Origin: CADEEN01 sp963706685
GTDB taxonomy: Bacteria; Pseudomonadota; Gammaproteobacteria; Burkholderiales; Burkholderiaceae_C
DNA: 64,000 bases
Assembly: GCA_963706685.1 (NCBI GenBank)
Contig: CAVPMY010000002.1
Location: 1 to 64,000, forward strand
Direction: 5' to 3'
In this document: positions 56,592-64,000 of the stretch, in pieces
Numbering within the stretch: the first letter of the stretch is position 1
How the letters are laid out: the number at the start of each line of letters is the position of its first letter
Notes under the pieces: model-generated
The model's database searches: none
Told to the model about the DNA's origin: nothing
Seen by the model: the letters and a program-made list of their open reading frames with translations, nothing else
Made by a program: the position numbers and the translations under genes

Positions 56592-56755
56592 GGGCGGCGG
56601 CGAGCATGTTCGACACCCCGCGGGCAGTGCAAACCACAGTCTGGCGGGTGCATCGCGGTGGCAGTAGTGCAGTCGGTGCAGCGCTGACCACGCGGCGAGG
56701 GCAACAGGCAAAACTTGACGCCGATGCGTGCAGTGACCCCGACGCGTGCCGCCTG

Positions 56756-56902
56756 AAAACGGATGAACGCGCGAATCCAGTGGAGGTACGATTCTTCCGT
56801 GCGCAGGCTGTAGTGCAAGTACCGAATCCGCTCGCGCACCTGGTCCAGCAAACGCGCTGACTGCAGGGGAGGCAACACCGATGACGACACGCCGCTTTTC
56901 AC
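56756..56902 (-). pseudogene. N-terminal relic of an integron integrase (IntI)
   Basis: From a GTG at 56902 the frame reads LPPLQSARLLDQVRERIRYL then HYSLRTEESYLHWIRAFIRF. This is the N-terminal SAM-like domain of integron integrases (LPPLxSxRLLDQVRERIRYLHYSLRTE is strongly conserved there). Similarity stops after about 48 residues, and the catalytic R-H-R-Y core is absent. The following DNA resembles the dispersed repeats at 58.6 and 58.95 kb, suggesting that a repeat-linked deletion removed the rest. A LexA-like box lies ten bases upstream. Confidence 0.6.
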
Positions 56903-56912
56903 GATTTGATAA

Positions 56913-56932
56913 TACTGGATGGAACTCCAGTA
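56913..56932 (-). promoter_or_regulatory. LexA-like SOS box upstream of the intI relic
   Basis: On the minus strand TACTGGAGTTCCATCCAGTA is a 20-base near-perfect dyad with the LexA consensus frame TACTG-N10-CAGTA. Integron integrase promoters commonly carry a LexA box, so its position ten bases before the relic start supports both calls. Confidence 0.6.
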
Positions 56933-57069
56933 CGCAAGCCGGAAAGCCAGCGTCCATGCGGATCCGAGCCCGATTTCGGCTCCCAGGTTCGGGAGCAGTC
57001 GGCCAGGATCATTGGCAAAGCAGTCTCCCGATATCAGGTTATGTCTCACAGACCCCACGTCAACTCACT

Positions 57070-57753
57070 ATGACCGGACAGAACCATACCCTGCGTGCGC
57101 TCGTCGCTTTGTGCGTCATTCCGCTCATTGCGCAGGCAGCTGAAGTTGCGGTCGCTCGCGAGCTTCCGATCAGCATCGAAGGGTGCCCGAGTCAGTTGTC
57201 TCTCACCGTACCAAACGAGTTCACTCCTGCTGTCACTGCGGAGCAGCGAGCGCAGCGCTCTGCCGTCATTGAAGGATTGCACCGCAATCCTGGAAGGAAG
57301 GCGCGCTACTCAGAAGTTCTCTTTGCAGACTGGGAGGCCGAAGCACGGTTCCCACAGATCCTCGTTGCGTCACTTGGCTCAACGCTTCAGTCGCAGGGTC
57401 GTTATTCGCAAGCGCAGTGGCAGGAGCTAAAGCGCACTGCAGTCACGTCGTCTAAAGCACAGCAAGACGAGTGGGCACGTCGCGGCTTGGCTCGCCTAAA
57501 GCCTGGAATGCCGGCCAACCTGACGCAGGTTGAAGGAAAGGTCACTCGCCTTAGGGAAGGAGATGAGAATGACTTCACTGCCTTCATGAACTCCACTGCC
57601 ACGGTCGACGGGAAGCCCATCCGGCTTTACTCAGCCGCGAAGTTCAACTACGCCAAGCAATGTCTCGCATACGTCACGGTGTCTGTGGAGGCATCAGACG
57701 CTGCTGCGCTGGAACGGCTGGTGCGGTTCGCCGAGCAAATTAGCGTGCGGTGA
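57070..57753 (+). CDS. Unrecognised secreted protein (atypical composition)
   Basis: 227 residues from ATG 57070. The signal peptide is MTGQNHTLRALVALCVIPLI, cleaved probably after AQA. The mature part is helical and hydrophilic: LTVPNEFTPAVTAEQRAQRS, FPQILVASLGSTLQSQGRYS, TAFMNSTATVDGKPIRLYSA, with a Cys at each end region (EGCPSQ, YAKQCLAYV). Codon use is less GC-biased than in the neighbours (many cttt, act, gaa), suggesting transfer. Six bases separate it from the next ORF, so they form a pair. It lies on the side of the intI relic where cassettes would be. I do not recognise the family. Confidence 0.6.
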   Translation: MTGQNHTLRALVALCVIPLIAQAAEVAVARELPISIEGCPSQLSLTVPNEFTPAVTAEQRAQRSAVIEGLHRNPGRKARYSEVLFADWEAEARFPQILVASLGSTLQSQGRYSQAQWQELKRTAVTSSKAQQDEWARRGLARLKPGMPANLTQVEGKVTRLREGDENDFTAFMNSTATVDGKPIRLYSAAKFNYAKQCLAYVTVSVEASDAAALERLVRFAEQISVR

Positions 57754-57759
57754 GACGTC

Positions 57760-58389
57760 GTGACTCCAGAAGCAATCGCACTTCTTGAGAGCAAGCTCGC
57801 TCGGCTGCGCGAGGCGCATGTCGGTGCGCTCCTACGGGCGGGAAGCGAAGCACTCGCCCTTGTGAGGCCGGATCGGCGCGCAACAGCAGGAGCGAGTATC
57901 GATCAACTGAAAAAAGGAACGGCAGAGGCGCAGAAGCGCTTTGGGCAAGAAGTTCGGAGTGAGGTCTTGTCTCTCTTGAACACGCTGAAGATTCCGATCA
58001 CTTCGGAATTGAAGGTTTCAGTGCTCGCTGTCGTCAAGAAGTACGTTGATGGGGGTATCTACATGGAGCGCTTTCGCCTGTACGCGGAGTCCTTCGATCG
58101 GCATGTTGCGCGGTACGGTAACGGTCTGCGATTCGCTGAACTTCCGACTGAGCACGCACAGGCAACCTATGACGCAGCGTCCAGCCACTTTGTCAGTCAT
58201 CTTCTAGGGGCACTTGCCGATGACCTCGAAGTTCTTGTTCAGAGAGACAAACACGCTGCAACTGCCACGAGTTCGCAAGAGGGTCGGTTTGAGCAGGCCA
58301 ACCGCCTCCTAAAGCTTGAGCCGAACTTCTTTGGTCTCGGGGTGAACTTGAACTACCTGATTCGCCGGCTGTTGGGCCGTCGCGAGTGA
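57760..58389 (+). CDS. Unrecognised cytoplasmic protein, partner of the preceding ORF
   Basis: 209 residues from GTG 57760. No signal peptide or membrane helix. Helical and charged: IALLESKLARLREAHVGALL, LKKGTAEAQKRFGQEVRSEV, KYVDGGIYMERFRLYAESFD. The C-terminal part is weakly hydrophobic: LEPNFFGLGVNLNYLIRRLL. Composition is as atypical as in the previous ORF. No attC-like site was found after its stop, so cassette origin is unproven. The function is unknown. Confidence 0.55.
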   Translation: MTPEAIALLESKLARLREAHVGALLRAGSEALALVRPDRRATAGASIDQLKKGTAEAQKRFGQEVRSEVLSLLNTLKIPITSELKVSVLAVVKKYVDGGIYMERFRLYAESFDRHVARYGNGLRFAELPTEHAQATYDAASSHFVSHLLGALADDLEVLVQRDKHAATATSSQEGRFEQANRLLKLEPNFFGLGVNLNYLIRRLLGRRE

Positions 58390-58396
58390 GACATAA

Positions 58397-58475
58397 TCGG
58401 GTAGCCGGGGGTTTCTAGCCCCCAGCCCCCACACCACCCACCGTGCGGGTCCGCAGTGGGCGGTTCAACAAGTCG
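58397..58475. repeat. Nested hairpins after the ORF pair
   Basis: GGGGG-TTTCTAG-CCCCC is followed by a stem made of CCCAC and TGCGG pairing with CCGCA and GTGGG around GT. The block CCACCCACCGTGCGGGTCCG has the look of a mobile-element boundary or structured RNA, but I cannot name it. Confidence 0.4.
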
Positions 58476-58502
58476 GCGCGCTCGACGAAGTTTTCTCTCT
58501 CA

Positions 58503-58640
58503 CACAAGCGCAAGCGCCGGGGTCAAGCGCAAGCGCCGGGGTCAGGTCTCGAGACGCACGAGACGCATCGGGGACGCATCGGGGTCACGGGGACGCATCG
58601 GGGTCGGGGACGCATCGGGGTCAGGTCTTGCCTTTTGCCC
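58503..58640. repeat. Tandem short repeats
   Basis: Two copies of AAGCGCAAGCGCCGGGGTCA-like sequence are followed by four copies of GACGCATCGGGG with short spacers, ending in GGGGTCAGGTCTTGCCTTTT. A near copy of that last string recurs at 58952-58975 (GGGGTCAGGTCTTGCTTTTT), and a diverged one lies in reverse orientation near 56700. Confidence 0.6.
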
Positions 58641-58715
58641 ACACCTGACTTTGCTGTCAACCCCAAAGCGAAACCTGCACGAACTCGCCTTGCTCGCACC
58701 ACGCCACCGCCTCCC

Positions 58716-58791
58716 GGCCCGAGGGTGCTGCGGCGACGGCGCGATTTCTGGTACTCCAGCATGAGCGACGGCGCCGCAGCGCCCTCGGGCC
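58716..58791. repeat. Long inverted repeat (26-bp arms)
   Basis: Arms at 58716-58741 (starting GGCCCGAGGGTGCTGCGGCG) and 58766-58791 match in 23 of 26 positions. The 24-base spacer holds a further perfect stem CTGG-TACT-CCAG, so the whole 76 bases can fold into one long hairpin. It is not inside any gene I recognise and is not followed by a T-run. Confidence 0.65.
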
Positions 58792-59282
58792 CCGCGCGAC
58801 AGGGACGCAGCAACGCCATCCAAATAGCTGCCACGTCCTTCGGCATACGATCAACCTGGAGACGGTGCGACGTGCGCGGCGGCGCATGGCGTGCGCGCGT
58901 GGGCTGCGCATGGGGCCTGCGCATGGTGCGCATGGGGTCAAGGGTGCGCATGGGGTCAGGTCTTGCTTTTTGCCAGCCGCCGCGTAGACACGGCGCACAC
59001 GGGGTCGGGACTTGTCTAGCCAGCAGCGCAATAGATACTCATCGTGCGTCGCCGCGCACGCGTCGGCGAACTCACCATTGCTACGTTGACCTTGTTCGCC
59101 GCCTAACCCGACGGCACATTCATGCACGGCATCTGCGGCGCCGCATATCGAATGGCCCGAATCCTGAGCTGTGGGCCGAGGACCACGAAACTGACCGACG
59201 ATGGACGCGGTGGCAACGCTGCGCTGATGGCTGCAAACAAGCGGCCGTTAAGCTGCGCGGCTGTGCCCACCACCCGCTCGCC
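58792..59282. other. Non-coding stretch before the antiporter gene
   Basis: An open frame runs through on the plus strand, but its text is arginine/histidine-rich with no family resemblance. It contains repeated GTGCGCATGGGGTCA units near 58900-58960. No promoter or ribosome-binding site for the following gene could be assigned. Confidence 0.4.
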
Positions 59283-60519
59283 ATGCTCGACATCGCCGCC
59301 GTCTGCCTCGTCGTCACCGCGCTGCTCGCCTACCTGAACCACCGCTTCGTCGGCCTGCCGACGACGATCGGCGTCATGGTGGCGGCGCTCGGGCTGTCGC
59401 TGCTGCTGGTGCTGCTCGATGCCGTGGGCGTCGTCGGCGCGCTGCGCGGCTACGAGGAATCGCTGCTGCGCTCGATCGATTTTTCCGACGTGCTGATGCA
59501 GGGCATGCTGTCGCTGCTGCTGTTCGCCGGCGCGATGCATGTCGACCTGAGCGAGCTGCGCAGCTACCGCTGGCAGATCGGCGCGCTGGCTGTCGTCGGC
59601 ACGCTGCTGTCGACGCTGGTCGTCGGCGTGGTGCTGTGGTGGGTGCTGCCCTGGGTCGGCTTGCCGCTGCCGCTGATCTACTGCCTGATGTTCGGCGCGC
59701 TGATCTCGCCGACCGATCCGATCGCCGTCATGGGCATCCTCAAGTCGGTCGGTGCGCCGAAGAATCTCGAGCTGGTGATCTCGGGCGAGTCGCTGTTCAA
59801 CGACGGTGTCGGCGTCGTCATCTTCTCGCTGCTGCTCGGCATGCATGCCAGCGGCATCACGCCGAGCGTTCGGCCAGGGCGCACAGTTGCTGCTGCAGGA
59901 GGCCGGCGGCGGCGTGCTGTTCGGCCTCGCCGTCGGCTACGTCACCTTCCGGCTGCTGCGCAGCATCGACCACTACCAGGTCGAGGTCTTGCTGACCTTG
60001 GCCGCCGTGATGGGCGGCTACGCGCTGGCGAGCCATCTGCATGTGTCCGGCCCGCTGGCGATGGTGGTGGCCGGGCTGGTGATCGGCAACCACGGCCGCG
60101 AGCTGGCGATGTCGGACACGACGCGGCACCACGTCGATCTGTTCTGGGAACTGCTCGACGAGATCCTGAACGCGGTGCTGTTCGTGCTCATCGGCATGGA
60201 GGTGATCATCATTCGCTTCCCCGACGGCATCGCCGGCGCGGCGCTGGCTGCCATCTTGGTGACGCTGCTGGCGCGATCGCTCACCGTGGGCTTGCCGGTG
60301 GCCCTGTGGCGCCAACGTTTTCGCCTGCCCGCGGGCTCGGCCAAGGTGCTGACCTGGGCCGGCTTGCGCGGCGGCATTTCCGTGGCGTTGGCCTTGTCGT
60401 TGCCGGCGGGCCCGGAACGCGAGACCTTGGTCGCCCTGACCTACTGCGTGGTCGTGTTCTCGATCCTCGTGCAGGGCCTGACGATCAAGGGCCTGGTGCG
60501 TCGATCGATTCGCACCTGA
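59283..60519 (+). CDS. Na+/H+ antiporter, CPA1 family (one frameshift)
   Basis: About 411 residues with twelve helices. Start MLDIAAVCLVVTALLAYLNH. The ion-binding region is IYCLMFGALISPTDPIAVMG followed by NLELVISGESLFNDGVGVVI, with the conserved Asp pairs of NhaP-type exchangers. The frame shifts by one near 59873 and continues GGGVLFGLAVGYVTFRLLRS to LTWAGLRGGISVALALSLPA, the C-terminal CPA1 signature. It exchanges cytoplasmic Na+ (or K+) for protons at the inner membrane. Confidence 0.9.
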
Positions 60520-60547
60520 GCAACAGCGGCCGCCGCCGGCGCTGCCC

Positions 60548-61498
60548 TCACTTCGTCGCCTGCTGCTCCATCAACAGGTAGGTGTTGTAGGCGTTCATGC
60601 GGTTGGCGGCGCGGAACAACGGCAGGTGTTCGAAGCGCGACCAGTCCGCCTTGGCATAGGCATCGTCGAACGGTTCGAGCTCGCGCGCCGCATCGCCCAT
60701 GGTCTTGCGCAGGTGCAGCAGGTAGTCGCGCGTCAGCGTCAGGTCGGCCTCGGGATTCGTCGACGGCGGCCCGTGGCCGGTGATGACCAGCTTGGCCTTG
60801 AAGTCGATGAGATGGCTCAGGGATTCGATCCACTGCCGGCTGTCGGCCTGGCCGACGAAGGGAATGCGGCCCTGGAACACCAGATCGCCGGCAAACAGCA
60901 CACCGAGCTGCGGTACATGCACCACCAGGTCTTCGGCGGTATGCGCCGGCCCGACATGGCGGATGAGGAAGTCAAAGGAGCCGACACGCAGCGTCGTCTC
61001 CTGTTCGTCGAGCCAGCGGTCGGCGGCAACCAGCCGCGTCTTGTCGTCGACCCAGGGCCAGAGGTCCTTGCGGCTGGCTTCGAGGCGCAGGCGTGCGCTG
61101 TCCGAGGCCAGGTAGCTGCGGCCTTCGGCGTGAGCCATGATCGTTGCGCCGGCTGCCTTGAAGGCCTGCAGGCCATAGATGTGGTCGGCGTGGTAGTGCG
61201 TGACGATGACATGGCGGATCGGCTGCGGCGTGACGCGGCGGATCTCGGCAATCAGCTCCTCGGCCAGCACCGGCGAGCCGAGCGCATCGATGACGACGAC
61301 GCCATCGTCGGTGACGACGAAGCTGGCGTTCGAGATGAAGTTGCGATTGGCAGTCGATCCCAATGCGGCCTCGCCCTGCACGGTCCAGACGCCAGGGGCG
61401 ACGGTCGCGGCGCGCAGGGCCTGCTCGGCAGCCTGCGCGTTGATGAAGGCGCCGACAGCGGCCGCAGCGAGTGCAGCCAAGCCGTGTCGACGCTTCAT
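60548..61498 (-). CDS. Periplasmic metallo-beta-lactamase-fold hydrolase (SoxH/quinoprotein-relay type)
   Basis: 316 residues. Signal peptide MKRRHGLAALAAAAVGAFIN. Zinc ligands: HVIVTHYHADHIYGLQAF (HxHxDH), HVGPAHTAEDLVVHVPQLGV, the Asp in LFAGDLVFQGRIPFVGQ, and LVITGHGPPS. The text is closest in style to SoxH-like and quinoprotein-relay metallohydrolases, which occur beside sox or PQQ genes; the reaction is not established. Follows the DsrE gene by 16 bases, in the same direction as soxB. Intact. Confidence 0.85.
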   Translation of the reverse strand: MKRRHGLAALAAAAVGAFINAQAAEQALRAATVAPGVWTVQGEAALGSTANRNFISNASFVVTDDGVVVIDALGSPVLAEELIAEIRRVTPQPIRHVIVTHYHADHIYGLQAFKAAGATIMAHAEGRSYLASDSARLRLEASRKDLWPWVDDKTRLVAADRWLDEQETTLRVGSFDFLIRHVGPAHTAEDLVVHVPQLGVLFAGDLVFQGRIPFVGQADSRQWIESLSHLIDFKAKLVITGHGPPSTNPEADLTLTRDYLLHLRKTMGDAARELEPFDDAYAKADWSRFEHLPLFRAANRMNAYNTYLLMEQQATK

Positions 61499-61514
61499 CG
61501 CAGGACCCGCACGA

Positions 61515-61929
61515 TCACGGTTTGATATAGGCCGCGCCCTCTTTCTGCAGCTTGGCGATGCGCACCACGCCCGAGGGCGTGAAGGTGGCGTCGAGCACGA
61601 ACTGGTCCTTCTTCAGATTGCGGTTCTTGAGCGTGATCTCGCAGATCTCGAAGGTGACACCGCGGGCCACGAGCGCGGATACCAAGGGCGCGTACTCGGT
61701 GCCGTTGGCCGCCTTGGCGTCCACCATCAGCATGTCGACGCCATCGGCGTGGGTGACGACGCTGATCTTGGCCGTCGGTGTCCACATCGAGGTGGTTGCG
61801 CACGTTGCGCAGGCCCTTCAGGCCCTGTGCTTCCGCGTTGTCAACGTGATAGACGACGCGGTCCTGCGCCCAGCTCGTGGCGGCAGCGACGCTCAATACG
61901 GCGGCGACGATGAATCGGCAGATCTTCAT
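61515..61929 (-). CDS. Periplasmic DsrE/F-like protein (one frameshift)
   Basis: Signal peptide MKICRFIVAAVLSVAAATSW, then DRVVYHVDNAEAQGLKGLRN. After a frame change near 61787 it continues KISVVTHADGVDMLMVDAKA, VARGVTFEICEITLKNRNL and ends KLQKEGAAYIKP, the DsrE fold. A single Cys (FEICEITL) sits where DsrE-family sulfur carriers hold their persulfide Cys. AAGGA precedes the ATG. Between soxB and the metallo-hydrolase, so a role in sulfur handling is likely. Confidence 0.82.
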
Positions 61930-61984
61930 GGTGGCATCCTTTGGCGGTGAGGGGATGGGACGACGATAGCGTGAGCGCGCCGGC

Positions 61985-63726
61985 TCAGGCGGCGATGCCC
62001 GCGTTGCCGGCCACGCCGACCAGCTTGGGCGTGTTGATCTTGCGCGGCTTGACGCGCCCACCCTGGGCCTTCAGCCAGCTTTCGACGACGTCCCACACCG
62101 GCTTGGCTCCCCGGGGCGGTGCGCGCGGCTTCGGCCACCGGCGCCCAGCCGGCGACCTTGTAGGTCTTGTCGGCGTCGATCGGCTTGCCGGCCAGGCGCA
62201 TGTCGCTGATGCGGCTGCCCATCGTGGCCGCCGGATCGCAGGTGTAGGCCAGGCCGCCGACGCGCACCATGTCGCCGCCCTGCTGGTAGTACGGATCGGG
62301 GTTGAACAGGTTGTCGGCCACGTCTTCGAGGATGGTCTTGATGGTCGCGCCGCTCATCTCGTTGACCGTGGCGTAGGGATAGGTGATGGCCAGCTGGTCC
62401 ATCATCAGCTCGCGCGTGATGGTGTCGCCGGGCAGCAGCGTCGTGCCCCAGCGGAAGCCCGGCGAGAACGCGATCTCGGCGCCCTGCACGTCGATCAGCG
62501 CGTCGCAGATCAACTGGTCCCAGGAGCCGTTGAAGTTGCCGCGGCGATACAGCAGGCCGTCGGTGACGGCCAGCTTCTCGGCCAGCTTGGCTTCGTAGGG
62601 TGCGCGCACCTGGGTGATCAGCGCGTCCATCGCCGGATCGGCCGTCAGCTGGTTGGCGAAGACCGGCAGCAGGCGGTAGCGGAAGTCGGCCACCTTGCCG
62701 TCCTTGACGTCGAAGTCCATCACGCCGAGGAACTTGCCGTTGCTGCCGGCGTTGGTGACCAGGGTCTTGCCGCCCGGCGTTGGCGACCGGCACGGCGACC
62801 GGCACGCCGTCGTGCGTGTGGCCGCCGAAGATGGCGTCGATGCCGCGCACGCGCGTGGCCATCTTGCAGATCGACGTCCATGCCGTTGTGCGACAGCAGC
62901 ACCACCACCTTGGCGCCCTTGGCGCGCACCTCGTCGACCATCTTCTGCAGGTTGTCGTCCTGGATGCCGAAGCTCCAGTCGGCGACGAGGTAGCGCGGGT
63001 TGGCGATCGGCGTGTACGGAAAGGCCTGGCCGATGATGGCGCAGGGCACGCCGTTGATCTCGCGCAGCGTGTAGGGCTTGAACACCGGGTCGCCGAAGTC
63101 GGTGGTCTTGATGTTCTGCGCCAGGAAGTCGATCTTGCCCTTGAAGTCCTTGTCGACGATCTCCTTGACGCGCTCCATGCCGTAGGTGAACTCCCAGTGC
63201 CCGGTCATGACGTCGACGCCGAGCAGCTTGGCTGGCGTCGACCATGTCCTGCGCCTGGGTCCACAGCGACGTGGCCGAGCCCTGCCAGGTGTCGCCGCCA
63301 TCGAGCAGCAGCGCACCGGGGCGGCTGGCCTTGAGTTGCTTGACCAGCGTGGCCAGGTGCGCAAATCCGCCGACCTTGCCGTAGCGGCGCGCGGCCTTCT
63401 CGAAATCGAGAACGCTGTAGCCATGGGCCAGCGCCGTGCCGGGCCGCACGCCGGCGCGCTTCAGCAGCGCTTCGCCGACCAGGTGCGGCAATTGGCCCTG
63501 CATGCGAGCCGATGCCGAGGTTGACGCTCGGCTCGCGAAAGTAGATCGGCTTCAACTGCGCGTGGCAGTCGGTCATGTGCAGGAACGACACATTGCCGAA
63601 CGGCGCGATGTCGTACAGGCCGCGCTGGGCGGTGGCAGCGTCGGCATCGGCATAGCGGCCCAGCGCCATGCCCGCCACCGAGGCCGCGCCCAGGACCTGC
63701 ACGAACTCGCGCTTCGATAGATTCAT
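61985..63726 (-). CDS. soxB: Thiosulfohydrolase SoxB (frameshifted)
   Basis: Di-manganese enzyme that hydrolyses sulfate from the SoxYZ-bound intermediate in thiosulfate oxidation. Start MNLSKREFVQVLGAASVAGM, a Tat-type signal in which the first Arg of the pair is Lys. First metal motif HMTDCHAQLKPIYFREPSVN; later DGGDTWQGSATSLWTQ, the GHTHDGVPVAVPVANAG segment with further His ligands, and AITYPYATVNEMSGATIKTI. Ends VGVAGNAGIAA. Frame changes near 63510, 63235, 62865, 62780 and 62115. Other sox genes are not in the window. Confidence 0.94.
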
Positions 63727-63761
63727 AAGTTCGCAATCAGTGATATTGAGGCTCGGAAAGA

Positions 63762-63779
63762 GCCCGCGCGAACGCGGGC
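63762..63779 (-). terminator. Hairpin between the ferritin-like gene and soxB
   Basis: GCCCGCG-CGAA-CGCGGGC, a 7-bp GC stem with a stable tetraloop, 48 bases after the ferritin-like stop on the minus strand and followed by TCTTTCC. Probably ends that transcript, leaving about 35 bases before soxB. Confidence 0.65.
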
Positions 63780-63826
63780 CTGTCGATCAATCGAGATGAC
63801 GCCCGGGGACTCGGATCAGTCCACGC

Positions 63827-64000
63827 TCATCCGTGGGTGATGGACTTCGTCGTGAAGAGATAGTCCTTGAGTTCCTTCGAGAACCGCGCGTCCTGGCGAC
63901 GAATCCATTCCAGCACCATCGACGCATGCTCCTTTTCTTCGTCGCGGTTGTGCTCGAGGATGGCCTTGAGCTCCGGATCCTTGCAGGCATCGGCGCGCTG
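63827..64000 (-). CDS. Encapsulated ferritin-like protein (EncFtn family), C-terminal part
   Basis: The last 57 codons of a gene that begins beyond the right edge. The text QRADACKDPELKAILEHNRD followed by EEKEHASMVLEWIRRQDARF is the second helix pair of the EncFtn fold, including the conserved ExxH (EKEH) iron ligands. These proteins oxidise iron at a ferroxidase centre formed between subunits, normally inside an encapsulin shell. The end, DYLFTTKSITHG, is short and shows no obvious encapsulin-targeting tail after it, so this may be a variant without cargo signal. Confidence 0.82.
   Translation of the reverse strand, partial: QRADACKDPELKAILEHNRDEEKEHASMVLEWIRRQDARFSKELKDYLFTTKSITHG

Noticed and set aside
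57740..58460. attC recombination sites around the two orphan ORFs
   Set aside because: No GTTRRRY core with an inverted partner was found; the gap between the ORFs is only six bases.

Overview
The window is GC-rich bacterial chromosome, and the gene content points to a member of the Burkholderiales, most like the Rubrivivax/Leptothrix/Ideonella/Methylibium group. The evidence is the gene order thrS-infC-rpmI-rplT-pheS-pheT-ihfA-merR-tRNA-Pro, a red-type (form IC) RuBisCO operon with cbbX, sox thiosulfate genes, and respiratory nar genes. I infer a facultatively chemolithoautotrophic, nitrate-respiring organism. No species can be named from sequence alone.

Layout. 1-9.4 kb: nitrate respiration, all on the minus strand (cupin, narX, narL, narK1, narK2, narG running off the left edge). 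9.4-12.6 kb: a scrapyard of relics (multiheme cytochrome fragment, STAS fragment, intact IS3-family element, tyrosine-integrase fragment) ending at tRNA-Pro. 12.6-20.5 kb: translation block, with a Thr-rich leader peptide and terminator upstream of thrS that look like a classical attenuator. 20.5-26.6 kb: metabolic genes (fumarase, argG) and a PucR-type regulator. 26.6-34 kb: an MscS/deacetylase pair divergent from a MoxR-DUF58-transglutaminase operon, then a lytic transglycosylase. 34-46.3 kb: mixed housekeeping genes (GNAT-GGCT fusion, ETF-QO, sulfurtransferase, UspA, ZIP transporter, dienelactone hydrolase, exopolyphosphatase, ArsR/cytochrome). 46.4-56.6 kb: the Calvin-cycle operon cbbLSEXFPTZY with divergent cbbR. 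56.6-59.3 kb: a compositionally odd patch with an integron-integrase relic, a LexA-like box, two unrecognised ORFs and several repeat structures. 59.3-64 kb: Na+/H+ antiporter, metallo-hydrolase, DsrE protein, soxB and the end of an encapsulated-ferritin gene.

How the parts fit: nitrate respiration and thiosulfate oxidation could supply energy and electrons, and the cbb operon fixes CO2. Red-type CbbL/CbbS come with their matching activase CbbX, and cbbZ handles the phosphoglycolate made by oxygenation.

Data-quality warning: many genes that must work (pheS, pheT, thrS, cbbT, cbbL, soxB, narX) are split by single-base indels, mostly one extra C or G, clustered in blocks (about 7.3-9.4, 14.4-19.9, 26.7-32.3, 49-55 and 59.9-63.5 kb) while other blocks are clean. 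I read these as sequence errors and annotate the genes full length. The relics in 9.4-12.6 kb, 39.5 kb and 56.8 kb look like true decay.
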